From Apoda limacodes (taxonomy: Eukaryota > Arthropoda > Insecta > Lepidoptera > Limacodidae): DNA of 64,000 bases. Shown piece by piece: positions 12,301-21,229 of the stretch. Under the pieces are notes generated by a model. That model did no database searches. It had not been told where the DNA came from and saw nothing but the letters and a program-made list of their open reading frames with translations. How positions within the stretch are numbered: position 1 is the stretch's first letter; each line of letters starts with the position of its first letter. Made by a program: the position numbers and the translations under genes. The stretch is from the NCBI GenBank assembly GCA_946406115.1, contig OX291551.1:11470001-11534000 (forward strand). The letters run 5' to 3'.

Positions 12301-15300
12301 TCCTGGTCATACATGAATTTTTCATTTTACTATACCAGTCTGTTGAAGACATTCTTCCTTAAGGGATGGCAAATAAAATCTCCTTCACGCCAGGCAAGAT
12401 TTAAATGATAGATTTGGTGTACGTACTTTTCCTTAACGGCAAAGATTGAATACGTCAGTAATTTCACAACATTCGCTGCGTTGAATGCGAATCCATTATT
12501 ATTTATTATCATGTCCCACAACTTTAATATGGTGAAATTTGTGGCTTGGAAACGACACATTACATAGAACGTATGTATAAAAAGGATCGAAAGGGCTAGT
12601 TTAAATTTAAAGGATTTAAAGAAAGGCTTCCCGCCAATACTTCCACTGAAGAAGAAACTTATTAAACTTCCAGGTTTGAAGTCTTGCATGGATTAAGGAT
12701 CGGCGTTCGCGGCGTGCAAATGGACGACGGTTACGTAACAAGAACAAATTTAAACCACACAATTAAGAATATGTAATTGCCAAAATCGAACATATAATAT
12801 AGAAAACTTAAAATGCTTCAACCCTGGTGCGGGTGAAACAAGAGTTTTACTTTAAATGCAGCCCCTAGTGACAACAATGAAGTTTAGACAAAAATCAAAA
12901 TTATTTATAATTTATGTTATTATATTGCACAATTACCCAATTTTTTTGGAGACAAAATTACACTATGCTACGGGCCTTGCTACGCTAAATGGAGTTTAGT
13001 ATACAATGTATGAAAATGTAATTACTGGTATCCATAAGCTGCTGTGACTTAATTTAATATTTTGGACTCTAAAAGTAACTTTCCCGTTGTTAATAAATTT
13101 TGTAGCTCACATAAAATATAAAGATAATTGATTAAAACAAATAACATAAATTTTGTTTAAGATATATTTAAAAAAAAACGGTTTGAATTGCTATTACATA
13201 CCTGTGTGATTCAGATGAAACAAATACCACTCTAGAGCCTTTTTTTAAAAATGGCTCTAACAACAAAACCAAATACAAATGGCTTAAATGGTTCACTTGG
13301 AATGTTGTCTCTAAATTATCTTCAGTTTCCGTGTATGGTAGACCAAATACTCCAGCATTTAAGATCAGCATATCAAGTTTACTGTAAATAAAACATCAGC
13401 AAATTACAAATCTAATAATAGATTTAGACTTATTATTCACTTGCCAGCCTTCATACGTCCCCACTGCTGGGGCACGGCCTACCCTCTTAAGCGAGGGTGA
13501 TTGGGCCATAGTCCACACGCGGGCCCAGTGCGGATTGTGGACTTCACATACGACATTTTTTTTTTCTTGACGTATGCAGGTTTCATCACGATGTTTTCCT
13601 TCACCGAAAAGCCAGTGGTGTGAATAAATTAATCAGTGTACTTGAGAAATTAAGAAAAGAGTCGTTGGTACACGCCGAACCTCCGCCACTTGGGACGTGA
13701 AGTGAAATTTAAACCCCTCGGCCACCACCGACTTTTTGACTTATTATTATATAGTGTTACCTCTATAAATCTAATTGGAATTACCCTACTTCAAATTAGG
13801 TACATTAAAACTAACAAATTCGTGCTCGCCTCAGATGTTATCATCTCCTCATAGAAGTATGCCTATAGTCCACCACGCTGGCCTAATGGGGGTAAGTAGA
13901 AGTTGTTAAGCCACCCATAAGACCACTGACTTAGCTAGACGACTGCTGTCATATGACAAAGAGCCAGGTATGATGGTTATACATGCCCTCTGAAAGAGCT
14001 TAGCAAAATGTGTCACTAAGTGGTCACTTAAATAAGTTCGCATATCGTTTCCGAGAGACGAGTGTCACTAGGTCACACGCTCCTCACATTTGTACTACTT
14101 AGTCTTCGCGGCAAAATTTCGGCATTCTTCTTTCAAAAATAATATCAATCTTTGTGATAGTACCTACAATATTTTTTTTAATATGTAATCGAAACAGAGA
14201 TATTTTATTTCTATGAGTTTTGGAATGAAAGAACTATGACAGGACGGACAGACATGCATGCAACTATAAGGGGTCCATGGTTGATTTTTGAACCCTTAAA
14301 TATTTTTTTTGGGAAGTATAAATTTTAAACTACATAGAATCAAAATTGTAGGTTGGCAGGGGCAGCCAAGCTTCAAAATTATACATGTGACTTGATTATA
14401 TTCCGTATTTCTTATAATTAAAAAAGCAATAAAATACTTACTCTGAAAACAGTGTTTTAACTGCAAAAGCGCATTTCTTTACACTATGCAAGGAAGCCAA
14501 ATCTAAATGTACGGATTTTAAGTTTTCTTCTAGTGCATTGGTATCTTTTACAATATCTTCAATTGCTTTTTGTGTGGCTTCCATGTTCCGGTTAGCAAAC
14601 AAAATCTTGCACCCATGCCTGGCCAAGGATTTCGCAGTTTCATATCCAATACCAGCATTTGACCCTGTTATTAAAGCATATTTCCCTGACAAATCAACAC
14701 CATGCAAAACCTGAAACAGATTATTTCATAAATTAACTTAGTAATTTTAGTATGTCAAAATAAATGGCAGGGAATTCTTGTTACAAAATCAAATTTTGCA
14801 TACAAATATTAGAGAAATACATAGCAAAAGGCTCAGCTTAGTTGCAGGATTGACTGAAGAGCAATGGCTTGCAGGCTGTGCTTCATGATCACAACCTCGA
14901 GCCATGAGGATACAACAATGATGATAATGATGACAATTAGCTGGGTCTAGATACCTACTTCATAGCAATATTTAAGCTGTATGGCTATGTACCATACTAG
15001 AAGCTTTTTGATGTTAAATTTTTTTGGACATCACATGTACCTGAATGCAAACATCACATTTGTGAAAAAGTGGAAATTTAGGAGTGAAAAACAAAAATCT
15101 CCCTACCTGTCTCAACAGATGGATTTTTGAAGTGCTATTTTTTGACAATTGGAAGTAATTGGTGTTAAGTTTTAAGATTTAATAGATTTTCTATGTTTTG
15201 GTTTGGTGACATTGCTTCCACTTGCATTTTTTTTTGGTGGTAAAGGCACAAAACTATGAGTCCTAACGAGAAGCGGCTCGTCCTAAGGAGCGCTGGTGCA

Positions 15301-18300
15301 GCGCACTTCCATCAATCATTATTACTTAAGAAAAAATATGTTTTAGATTTTACTTACAATAAATATTAAAATAGAATTTCACTAAAAACATTCTGTACAC
15401 ACAGCTAACTCAAGATTTAGTATGGAATTGTACTGAGGAGACTGTGTCACTAAGTGGAGCGGTAGCAATTGCGCTCCTATTAAACGAATTTCAGTACAAT
15501 GACTAAAGCTAAAAAGAGTGTGAAAAAGAAAGTTAGACACAGTCTCACACGTGAAACAGAAGATTTTGTATAAAAAATTAGCAAATAGTGGAGCGCCGCT
15601 CCTTGGCTATGTTGCCAGTTTGAACCCCCGCCTTCGGTCTGGCGGCGCAGCATCGGCGCGCTGTTGCCGCTCTTATCACAACGAATGTTTTATTCGTGCG
15701 CGTTGGCTATGTTGCCAATTTGACCCCCCGCCTTCGGTCTGACGGCGCAGCATCGGCGCGCTGTTGCCGCTCTTTTCACAAAAAATGTTTTATTCGTGCG
15801 CGCGAGTTTTTATTTAGAAATTAAATAAGTACATACCTATATAAATAGTTTGTTTATTGTCAAATAAGTATCTATAGCAAAATAAAATGTGATTAAACAG
15901 TGCTAAAAGATTTTACTAACTCAGATCAAAGCATACACGCGCGACGCACATTTGTAAATCTCAATATGTGAATGAATTTAAGTTATAAATAGAATAATAA
16001 AAGGTTAGCATTTAAGCAATTCCTCTTTTGTTTTTTTTTCGGTGAACACCCAATAAAATTGTCACAAGCTGCCACGGGTCCTCACAACCACAAAGACAAA
16101 GAGCCGCAAGCTAACTATCAAGTATATCTTTGCAGAGGCAGTGACACCATTGTATACACAAAAAGAGAAAAAATATTGCCACTTTCATGAAAATCGTAGT
16201 GGAACTAACTTTTATATAGTTTTGACAGTTTGACATCACTGCATCATATCAAGTCAGTTATTCATGCAAAATTGTATGGAATAGTCAAAATCTCTGACAA
16301 GTACAACTACTATGACTCTACTGATTTTCTGTGAACAGCTTGCATTATAAAATGTTTTAGCTGTTAGTAGGACACTTGTCAACCTTTACTGAATCTTGAG
16401 GTAGTTTTACCACAATATAATAATTAAAATAAGTTGCTCTTTATTATGCTAGCAAAAGTAATCTACATACACATTCATATATTATGGACAGGTAAATAAA
16501 AAACATTGTGTGTGTGTTCCCATGTGTGTGCATGTATGTTAACTAAAAAGTTTTATGTTTCTGCTTACCCTGACTAAAACCTCTATGCACACCACTGCCA
16601 TATACCTAAATATTTTACAGAACTATCAAACACTAACAAAATGGAAGAGTCCTACCAGTGCCATTGATGTGTGTGTTATCTTAAATGATAATTGGTGCTA
16701 AAATGTGATTTAATATCAGACAACAACAGTCTTCACAAGGAATGCTCCCTTTTTTGACAGACTAATCAAAGACGGGGCTGCAATGTGACTGATAGACCTT
16801 AAGTTGGCCAAAACAAACACTGGAAATGAACATTGTGGATATATTGTGAAATATGAAAAAACAAAGCAAAACACTGGTCTTATATACAAAAATACATACC
16901 AACCTCAAAGGCAGTGGAAGAGCAGTCAAATCTCTGTCGAAAGTCATAGATATGCTTTTTCTCTTCTTTAGCAAAAGCAAGTCTAGGATCAATGTAAGTC
17001 TTATTCCCTGTATCTTGCTGTACATATATTACTTTACCTCTTTCATCTATTGTTTTCGTCCAACCAAATGGCATTTCTTTTGGTATGACTTTCTTACGCC
17101 CAGTATTAGGATGAGTCCATTGTGTGTTATTTGTACAAGTGCTGAAATAGATACAATTGTTTATTTTTACCTATCATAAAAACATATTACAAGGGGTGAT
17201 CCAAAAGTAATGATAATCAGATATTTGTAAAGCACATAAAAAATGCTTCCTTATATATCTACTTGGTCTGCCCAAAAAAATCTAACATAGGCCACTATTC
17301 CCGGGAGATATATTCATTTGAATACGAACATTTGGAGTAAAAACATCTAAACTGAGAAAAAAATGTCTACCAAAGAAAAAACTAGTCAACATTTCGAGTT
17401 TAAATCTCGTAACATTCTAAGCAGATCAAGATTTTTTTGTCTCATTTCGTGACCATGGACGTGACCTAGATCCAAATAAGAAGATTGCGGGTGGCCCTCA
17501 AAGAAAAAAAGACGAAGCGAACTGTGAGCTGGAGTGTTGTTTCACCAAGACAACGCACCGGCTCACAAAGCCACCGTCGCAATGGCTGCCATTCAAGAAA
17601 CGGGATTCAAATTGCTTGAACACCCACCCTATTTGCCAGACCTGGTTCCCAGTGACTTTAATTTTAGACAACAAGCTGAATTGAAGTAAGCATCTAAGCA
17701 CAAAAATAACCAAGGCATGTACAACCTTCTGGCAATGCAGAAAACTTATAGGCAAGAAATGGGGCCTTGAGCCATCCTATGGCTTTATTTTTTGGTGGCC
17801 CCGAACTCTATTAAGCACAGTAAAAAACAATGAAAAAGAAGAGAGGATCGGGCACTAAAACAATTGGATTGAACCAATTGTACGGGTACCAGTCACCCAA
17901 CTCAAAAGTGGCTATGTGACAGAACCTTACAACTACACAACAAACTGTGGGCAGAACAAACAGACTGCAGACAAACCAAGAATGTTCTTACATCCTTGGA
18001 CGCAAATCTGTCGCACAAGCTAAATGACCTATGCTGCCGCTCCCACTGCCGCTAAGCAAACAATTTTTCAATATCGGCGTTACCAACAGTCCTCTATGCA
18101 GGGGTTGCATGGAAGTCGAGGAGACACCTACTTATGCGGTTCTACAAAAGCGTGAGGGACCAATGGACAAAGCTCCTAAAGAATCCACAAATCATTAAAG
18201 AGGCACTGAATAACATCAGATGCCTCCCTGATTTCTGGACGGAGCTGAGATGGTATCAATAACCAATAACATGAATTGGTTACCTAGTACAATGGCCCTA

Positions 18301-20289
18301 TCATGAGGCTAAGTGTGGAAAACAGAAGTCCAACTAACTAACTAAGGCTTTAATAACAGAAGAACATGCAGTTCCATCTAGCAAATAAATTGCTTTATGC
18401 TTGACGTTGCTAAAGGCCTTTGGTTAATTTTAAAGATATTTTCCCAGTACTATGTAATCTGCTTTTTTACACTATGTTGAGCTGAGTGGGCTTCCATTTG
18501 TTTTGAATTAAAAGAAGTTGTATTTGTTCTAAGATAAAACAGATTGCACCTTAGCTCGCAGTTGGTGTTAATATTATTGGATGATGACGTTAAAAAAGGA
18601 TGTTACATAAAAAAATAGGCTTAATTTGGTTAATGGTAAGGATCTTAATGAAAAGGCAAAAATAACTTTTAATGTTTGTACAGTCAAGGAATTTAATTCC
18701 CTACCCATTTCGTTGCATTCACAATGCATTGAAAATTCTATTTCAGTAAAAGTATTGAAATGTCAATATGTATTATTTGTCACTTCACATTACAGATAAC
18801 CTCTTTGCGAAAAATTATCATTTGCTTTTCTAATGACAAACATGTGTCAGTGTCAATCAAGAAAATTGGAAATAATTTTCAAACACGTTATCAAATTGAA
18901 AAATAAAATGCTTGCCGCTATCCGTGATCTATGTAGAGCTCAAATAGTGGAGTTACACCAGGAAGGAATAGGGATTCATATCGATATAATGCTGAAAGAA
19001 ACCTTATTGATCTACAGGAAAATAATCATTGCCCACTTGCAATAGCTGAAAACCAACGCCCATAAATGCGAATGACTACAGATTTTATTGACGATAGGAC
19101 ATTTTCAAGTTATGAAGTGGATATAGGCATTTTTAATCAGAACTTTTTTTTATTAACATATAGTTTATTTTATTCATTCCGTTAAAAAGTGTCATTATAA
19201 TTTTTTATAAGGACCTCGCTAAGTGATTTAATGAAACAATGTTTTCGTTATCATATAACAGAACTAGCGAGATGACATACTAATCCAAACTCCAGTTTTG
19301 GCAAAGTGCATTGGTGTCCCAAAGTTCAGTTTGCCATGTTAATGTAGTTAATATGTTGCCTAGTTACAAACATAAAATAATACATGCTATATGTCAAAGT
19401 AATGTCCTGTTCTACTTAGCTCTTATGGTGACAGTTTGCTATACGATATTGAACCTTAGGTGGGTTGGAAATTAAATTCCTTGACTGTACATTATTTTGT
19501 GTTATAATAAAATCATTAAAGTTAAGTGGAAATGGAGCATTGCATGATGACAGAGGTGTTGGCCTTAAGGTAAATCGTTATAAAAATAATGGGTAAAATT
19601 TCACCTTAGGCACTTTCGTCATAAATGGGGGGAATTTTTTTTTACAATAAATAGCTATTTTGGGGCCTACAAATTAATAAAATAGTACAAATTAATAAAT
19701 GGGGTGCCCTAACAAGATTTCTGGGTAGAAATTAAAAAAGTAACCATGAAGCTTGCTTCGCTTTGCTCCTGCCTTAACCTTCTTACCTAACCCGGCTTGG
19801 TGTTGGAGTGCCCTAACAAGATTTCTGAGTTCTCTGTTAGTAAAAAATAGCAATAAACACTGCCGCGAACTCAGATATTGTGGTTATTTTTTTATTTCTA
19901 CCCAGAAATCTTGTTAGGGCACCCGAAAATAGCTATTTATTGAAAAAAAAAAAAAATGTTTTTCGCCCCTATTTTATTAATTTGTAGGCCCCAAAATAGC
20001 TAATTATTGTAAAAAAAAAAAATCCCCTCATTTTCGACGAAAGTGCCTAAAGTGCAACTTTACCCAATAATGTTTAATGTATAACGTGTTATTTCTTTTA
20101 AAGCAAAACAAATAAAATTTTGTTATTTTTTTTTAACGTTAAACCGCAACTCTAGAATCAGCAAGGGTCAACCATATACCTAGATAGAAGTATTACTAAC
20201 TTCACAAAATAGACGTTCCCATCTTCAGTAGATTTTTCTTCCCATCCTGGTGGTAATTCATCTTCACTATCTGAATCTAAATTATGCAT
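9147..20289 (-). CDS. Wwox: WW domain-containing oxidoreductase (Wwox), complete
   Basis: Coding exons in transcript order: 20289-20201, 17141-16904, 14710-14442, 13381-13202, 12249-12135, 10631-10491, 9383-9147. They sum to 1269 bases (422 residues plus stop; human WWOX has 414) with all junctions in frame. First WW domain: GW at 15-16, second Trp in TQWTHP at 38. Second WW domain starts at FGW (57) and has Tyr at 79 (KTYIDPR) where a canonical domain has Trp, as in vertebrate WWOX. The short-chain dehydrogenase domain has TGSNAGIG at 124-131 (cofactor loop), LNAG at 206-209, VSSES at 253-257 and the catalytic YNNSK at 285-289, then HPGNMM. From family knowledge it binds PPxY partners through WW1 and affects growth, stress and metabolism; the natural SDR substrate is not settled. 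Start: the ATG at 20289 gives [13 protein letters not shown], matching the conserved N-terminus. Introns hold many old transposon copies. Confidence 0.96.
9455..9740 (-). mobile_element. 3' tail of a jockey-like LINE
   Basis: On the minus strand it reads [20 protein letters not shown] and [12 protein letters not shown], the end of ORF2. The GGGTCGGCAACGCG block and the CCATCAGGCG/GCTTGTTTG tail follow. It sits in the last Wwox intron, just upstream of exon 7. Four more tails of this family occur in the window. Confidence 0.8.
10055..10102 (+). mobile_element. Helitron-like 3' end fragment
   Basis: TTTAGTGCGGGCAGAACCGC then GGCAAAAGCTGG: the hairpin-plus-CTAG-like terminus shared with the longer copies. 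Only the last about 45 bases remain. Confidence 0.5.
10491..10631 (-). CDS. Wwox: Wwox exon 6 (HPGNMM segment)
   Basis: The acceptor is CTTATTTCAG, the donor ATG|GTAAGT. It encodes [19 protein letters not shown], then [19 protein letters not shown], closely following the vertebrate protein. Confidence 0.95.
10856..11125 (-). mobile_element. Helitron-like non-autonomous element
   Basis: Minus strand: 5' end ACTAATATGATAAATGCG, middle blocks TTTATCCCGGAAAA and CAGGAGTAACTAG, then the GCGCGGGCGGACAGTAGCTG end. It lies in Wwox intron 5. Confidence 0.6.
11200..12130. other. Wwox intron 5 remainder
   Basis: AT-rich. A second Helitron-like 5' end (ACTAATATTATAAATGCG) starts near 11205 and fades by about 11420. 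Nothing else recognised. Confidence 0.5.
12135..12249 (-). CDS. Wwox: Wwox exon 5 (catalytic YNNSK)
   Basis: The acceptor is TTTATTAAG, the donor AAG|GTATTT. It encodes [15 protein letters not shown] and [16 protein letters not shown]. The Tyr and Lys of the SDR active site are intact. Confidence 0.94.
12330..12689 (-). CDS. hypothetical hydrophobic ORF inside Wwox intron 4
   Basis: An open frame of 119 codons from ATG on the same strand as Wwox. It begins [16 protein letters not shown] and has a hydrophobic stretch around [16 protein letters not shown] (residues 30-45), which could be a membrane helix, then a mixed region ending [14 protein letters not shown] do not recognise the family; size and composition loosely resemble one exon of an insect chemoreceptor, but no conserved C-terminal motif is present. 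It lies wholly inside a Wwox intron, and a downstream frame on the same strand is broken. It may be a nested gene, a pseudogene fragment or chance. Confidence 0.3.
   Translation of the reverse strand: MQDFKPGSLISFFFSGSIGGKPFFKSFKFKLALSILFIHTFYVMCRFQATNFTILKLWDMIINNNGFAFNAANVVKLLTYSIFAVKEKYVHQIYHLNLAWREGDFICHPLRKNVFNRLV
13202..13381 (-). CDS. Wwox: Wwox exon 4 (NAG motif to VSSESH)
   Basis: The acceptor is TTATTTACAG, the donor AG|GTATGT. It encodes [17 protein letters not shown], then [15 protein letters not shown] and [11 protein letters not shown], the central SDR strands with the substrate-side Ser. Confidence 0.95.
13440..13735. mobile_element. lepidopteran SINE-like repeat
   Basis: Blocks in the usual order: CCCACTGCTGGGGCACGGCC, GGCCCAGTGCGGATTG, then ATCACGATGTTTTCCTTCAC with CGAAAAGCCAGTGGTG, and a final TTTAAACCCCTCGGCCACC. 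I know this series as a common moth and butterfly interspersed repeat; the last block resembles a Pol III box B. In Wwox intron 3. Confidence 0.6.
13850..14060 (+). repeat. dispersed repeat, GGTCACC family, copy 2
   Basis: Shares GAAAGAGCTTAGCAAAATGT and CACTAAGTGGTCAC with the copies at 3034 and 47745. More diverged than the others. In Wwox intron 3. Confidence 0.45.
14442..14710 (-). CDS. Wwox: Wwox exon 3 (Rossmann cofactor loop)
   Basis: The acceptor is CTGTTTCAG, the donor GA|GTAAGT. It encodes [20 protein letters not shown] to [14 protein letters not shown], the first beta-alpha-beta unit with TGxxxGIG and the FANRN acidic/basic turn that sets cofactor choice. Confidence 0.95.
15603..15805. 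repeat. 100-bp GC-rich tandem duplication
   Basis: Two units with period 100 (starts TTGGCTATGTTGCC at 15603 and 15703). Each contains CCCGCCTTCGGTCTGGCGG, then CAGCATCGGCGCGCTGTTGC and ends ATGTTTTATTCGTGCGCG. Far richer in GC than the Wwox intron around it; part of an unrecognised mobile element or a young local duplication. Confidence 0.8.
16904..17141 (-). CDS. Wwox: Wwox exon 2 (rest of WW1, all of WW2)
   Basis: The acceptor is CTATTTCAG. The exon runs from [11 protein letters not shown] through [17 protein letters not shown] to STAFE. The donor in frame is GAG|GTTGGT, weaker than the overlapping GTATGT four bases on, which would shift the frame. Confidence 0.93.
17190..17770 (+). mobile_element. 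mariner-like transposon fossil
   Basis: Plus-strand peptide blocks [20 protein letters not shown] and [18 protein letters not shown] match the mariner transposase core (the second Asp of the DD34D triad lies in HQDNAPAH and the third in PSDF). The left side GGGGTGATCCAAAAGTAATG resembles a mariner end, and a possible N-terminus [14 protein letters not shown] starts near 17363. The middle of the transposase is missing, so it is inactive. In Wwox intron 1. Confidence 0.8.
17840..18330 (+). mobile_element. R1/jockey-type LINE, RNase H and zinc-knuckle end
   Basis: Plus strand: [19 protein letters not shown] resembles the end of an ORF2 RNase H domain. After a frame break come [19 protein letters not shown] (the CxxC plus EET signature near the ORF2 C-terminus) and FWTELRW near 18235. 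Truncated at both ends. In Wwox intron 1. Confidence 0.7.
18340..19585. other. Wwox intron 1, unannotated AT-rich part
   Basis: No gene recognised. An open frame at 18833-19045 contains [11 protein letters not shown], faintly like a transposase DNA-binding helix, but nothing supports it. Confidence 0.4.
19591..20065. mobile_element. 475-bp MITE with long inverted repeats and AATAAT target duplication
   Basis: The ends are GGGTAAAATTTCACCTTAGG and its inverted counterpart ending TTTACCC. Inverted similarity runs inward about 150 bases on each side (shared blocks AGGCACTTTCGTC, AGCTATTTTGGGGCC, GGGTGCCCTAACAAGATTTC). Direct AATAAT flanks at 19585-19590 and 20066-20071 look like the target site duplication. 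No ORF; in Wwox intron 1, 136 bases from exon 1. Confidence 0.85.
20201..20289 (-). CDS. Wwox: Wwox exon 1 (start codon, first half of WW1)
   Basis: Starts [18 protein letters not shown] and ends two bases into an Asn codon at AA|GTTAGT. No splice acceptor is needed before the ATG. The 5' UTR and promoter probably lie in 20290-20550. Confidence 0.92.
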
Positions 20290-20550
20290 GTTTATCTGTT
20301 TATCACCACAAGCTAAATGTATATGCCTCTGATTGTATAAACAAATATTTGTATCACGTCAGTCGTCTGTAATAGTGTGTAAAATAAAATAATTTCGTTT
20401 CCGTTCCGTCCAAAGACTTAAATATTAACTAGGAAAGTTCCGTCCGTCTGATAAAGAGATAAATAATAAATATTGGACGTATTTTCATTAAAAATTGTAA
20501 TTGTATTTAAACTATATAATTTGTGATTGTATTCGAAGTCAATTTCTTTT

Positions 20551-21209
20551 TTAACAATTATTGACAAAGGCTTTGGCAACGAAACTATTAGCCTTTTTTC
20601 CAAATGCCTGTGACTTTAGATATGTGTGCATAAAAGCGATAGCGTTCATAGAAACGCTAATACCTGACAGAGTTAAGAAGTTATCTTTGTGTATAACTTC
20701 GCCAAGTAATGTGCAACTTACATACTTGGTTGGATACTGATCATTGTTTACTCGTAAAACGGGCAACACGGATGACCGTCCCTCGGCTGACGTTACAGCG
20801 CCTAATACCCGTCGCACGTGTAGACATTTAACATAGAGTTTCGGATCGCAATTTGCATTGAATACATTTTTTTTTTTTTTTTTTCTGAGCTGACTATGCA
20901 GTTGGCTGTTGCAGCCATAACTGCTTTACCGGACTTTTGGGGCGAGACTCTGAAGGAGCCTCAGCCCATATAGCGCCCAACGCTCAAGGGCTCCCCGCGG
21001 GGGAAGCCTCGGCTTGGGTTGTCGCTCTCGGGGGCGTCCCTTCGACCGGCTTGAGTCTCGAACCCGAAGGTGAGTCACCGCCAGGAGGGGAGTTCCCCGT
21101 TACGCGGGTACGATTGCGATTGAGTGGGGGCGAGAAGCGCCCCGGCACTCTTTGATACCTAGTTGAATACATTATTTCCATTTCCATTAAATATATTACT
21201 GTAGGAACT
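20551..21209 (-). pseudogene. unrecognised ORF split by a retroelement insertion
   Basis: From 20868 to 20551 the minus strand is open for 106 codons, with blocks NVFNANCDPKLYVKCLHVRR, LGAVTSAEGRSSVLPVLRV, YPTKYVSCTLLGEV and MHTYLKSQAFGKKANSF, then a stop. Across the inserted element the frame resumes exactly (SYSNIFNGNGNN before the insertion) for about 18 codons up to a TAG at 21210-21212, with a possible acceptor CCTACAG at about 21199-21205. A donor-like GTAAGT occurs inside at about 20710-20715 (after PTKY). I do not recognise the protein. It lies 260 bases upstream of the Wwox start on the same strand; it may be an old gene or exon, or part of another mobile element. Confidence 0.4.
20869..21162 (-). 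mobile_element. GC-rich retroelement (SINE or LINE tail) with 11-bp target site duplication
   Basis: TTGAATACATT flanks it at 20858-20868 and 21163-21173. A T-run at the left is the poly(A) tail of a minus-strand insertion. The body is about 294 bases and much richer in GC than the host. The clear duplication and long poly(A) suggest a young insertion. The family is not identified; the body has no long ORF of known type. Confidence 0.88.
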
Positions 21210-21229
21210 CTACCACGCGGGCACACACT

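Noticed and set aside
16853..17179. Plus-strand open frame over Wwox exon 2
   Set aside because: Antisense shadow of the real minus-strand exon.
18833..19045. Open frame with [11 protein letters not shown], like a transposase DNA-binding helix
   Set aside because: Only about ten residues fit; no flanking transposase motifs or ends were found.
20937..21226. Overlapping GC-rich open frames on both strands
   Set aside because: They lie in the retroelement body and reflect its base composition rather than a gene.
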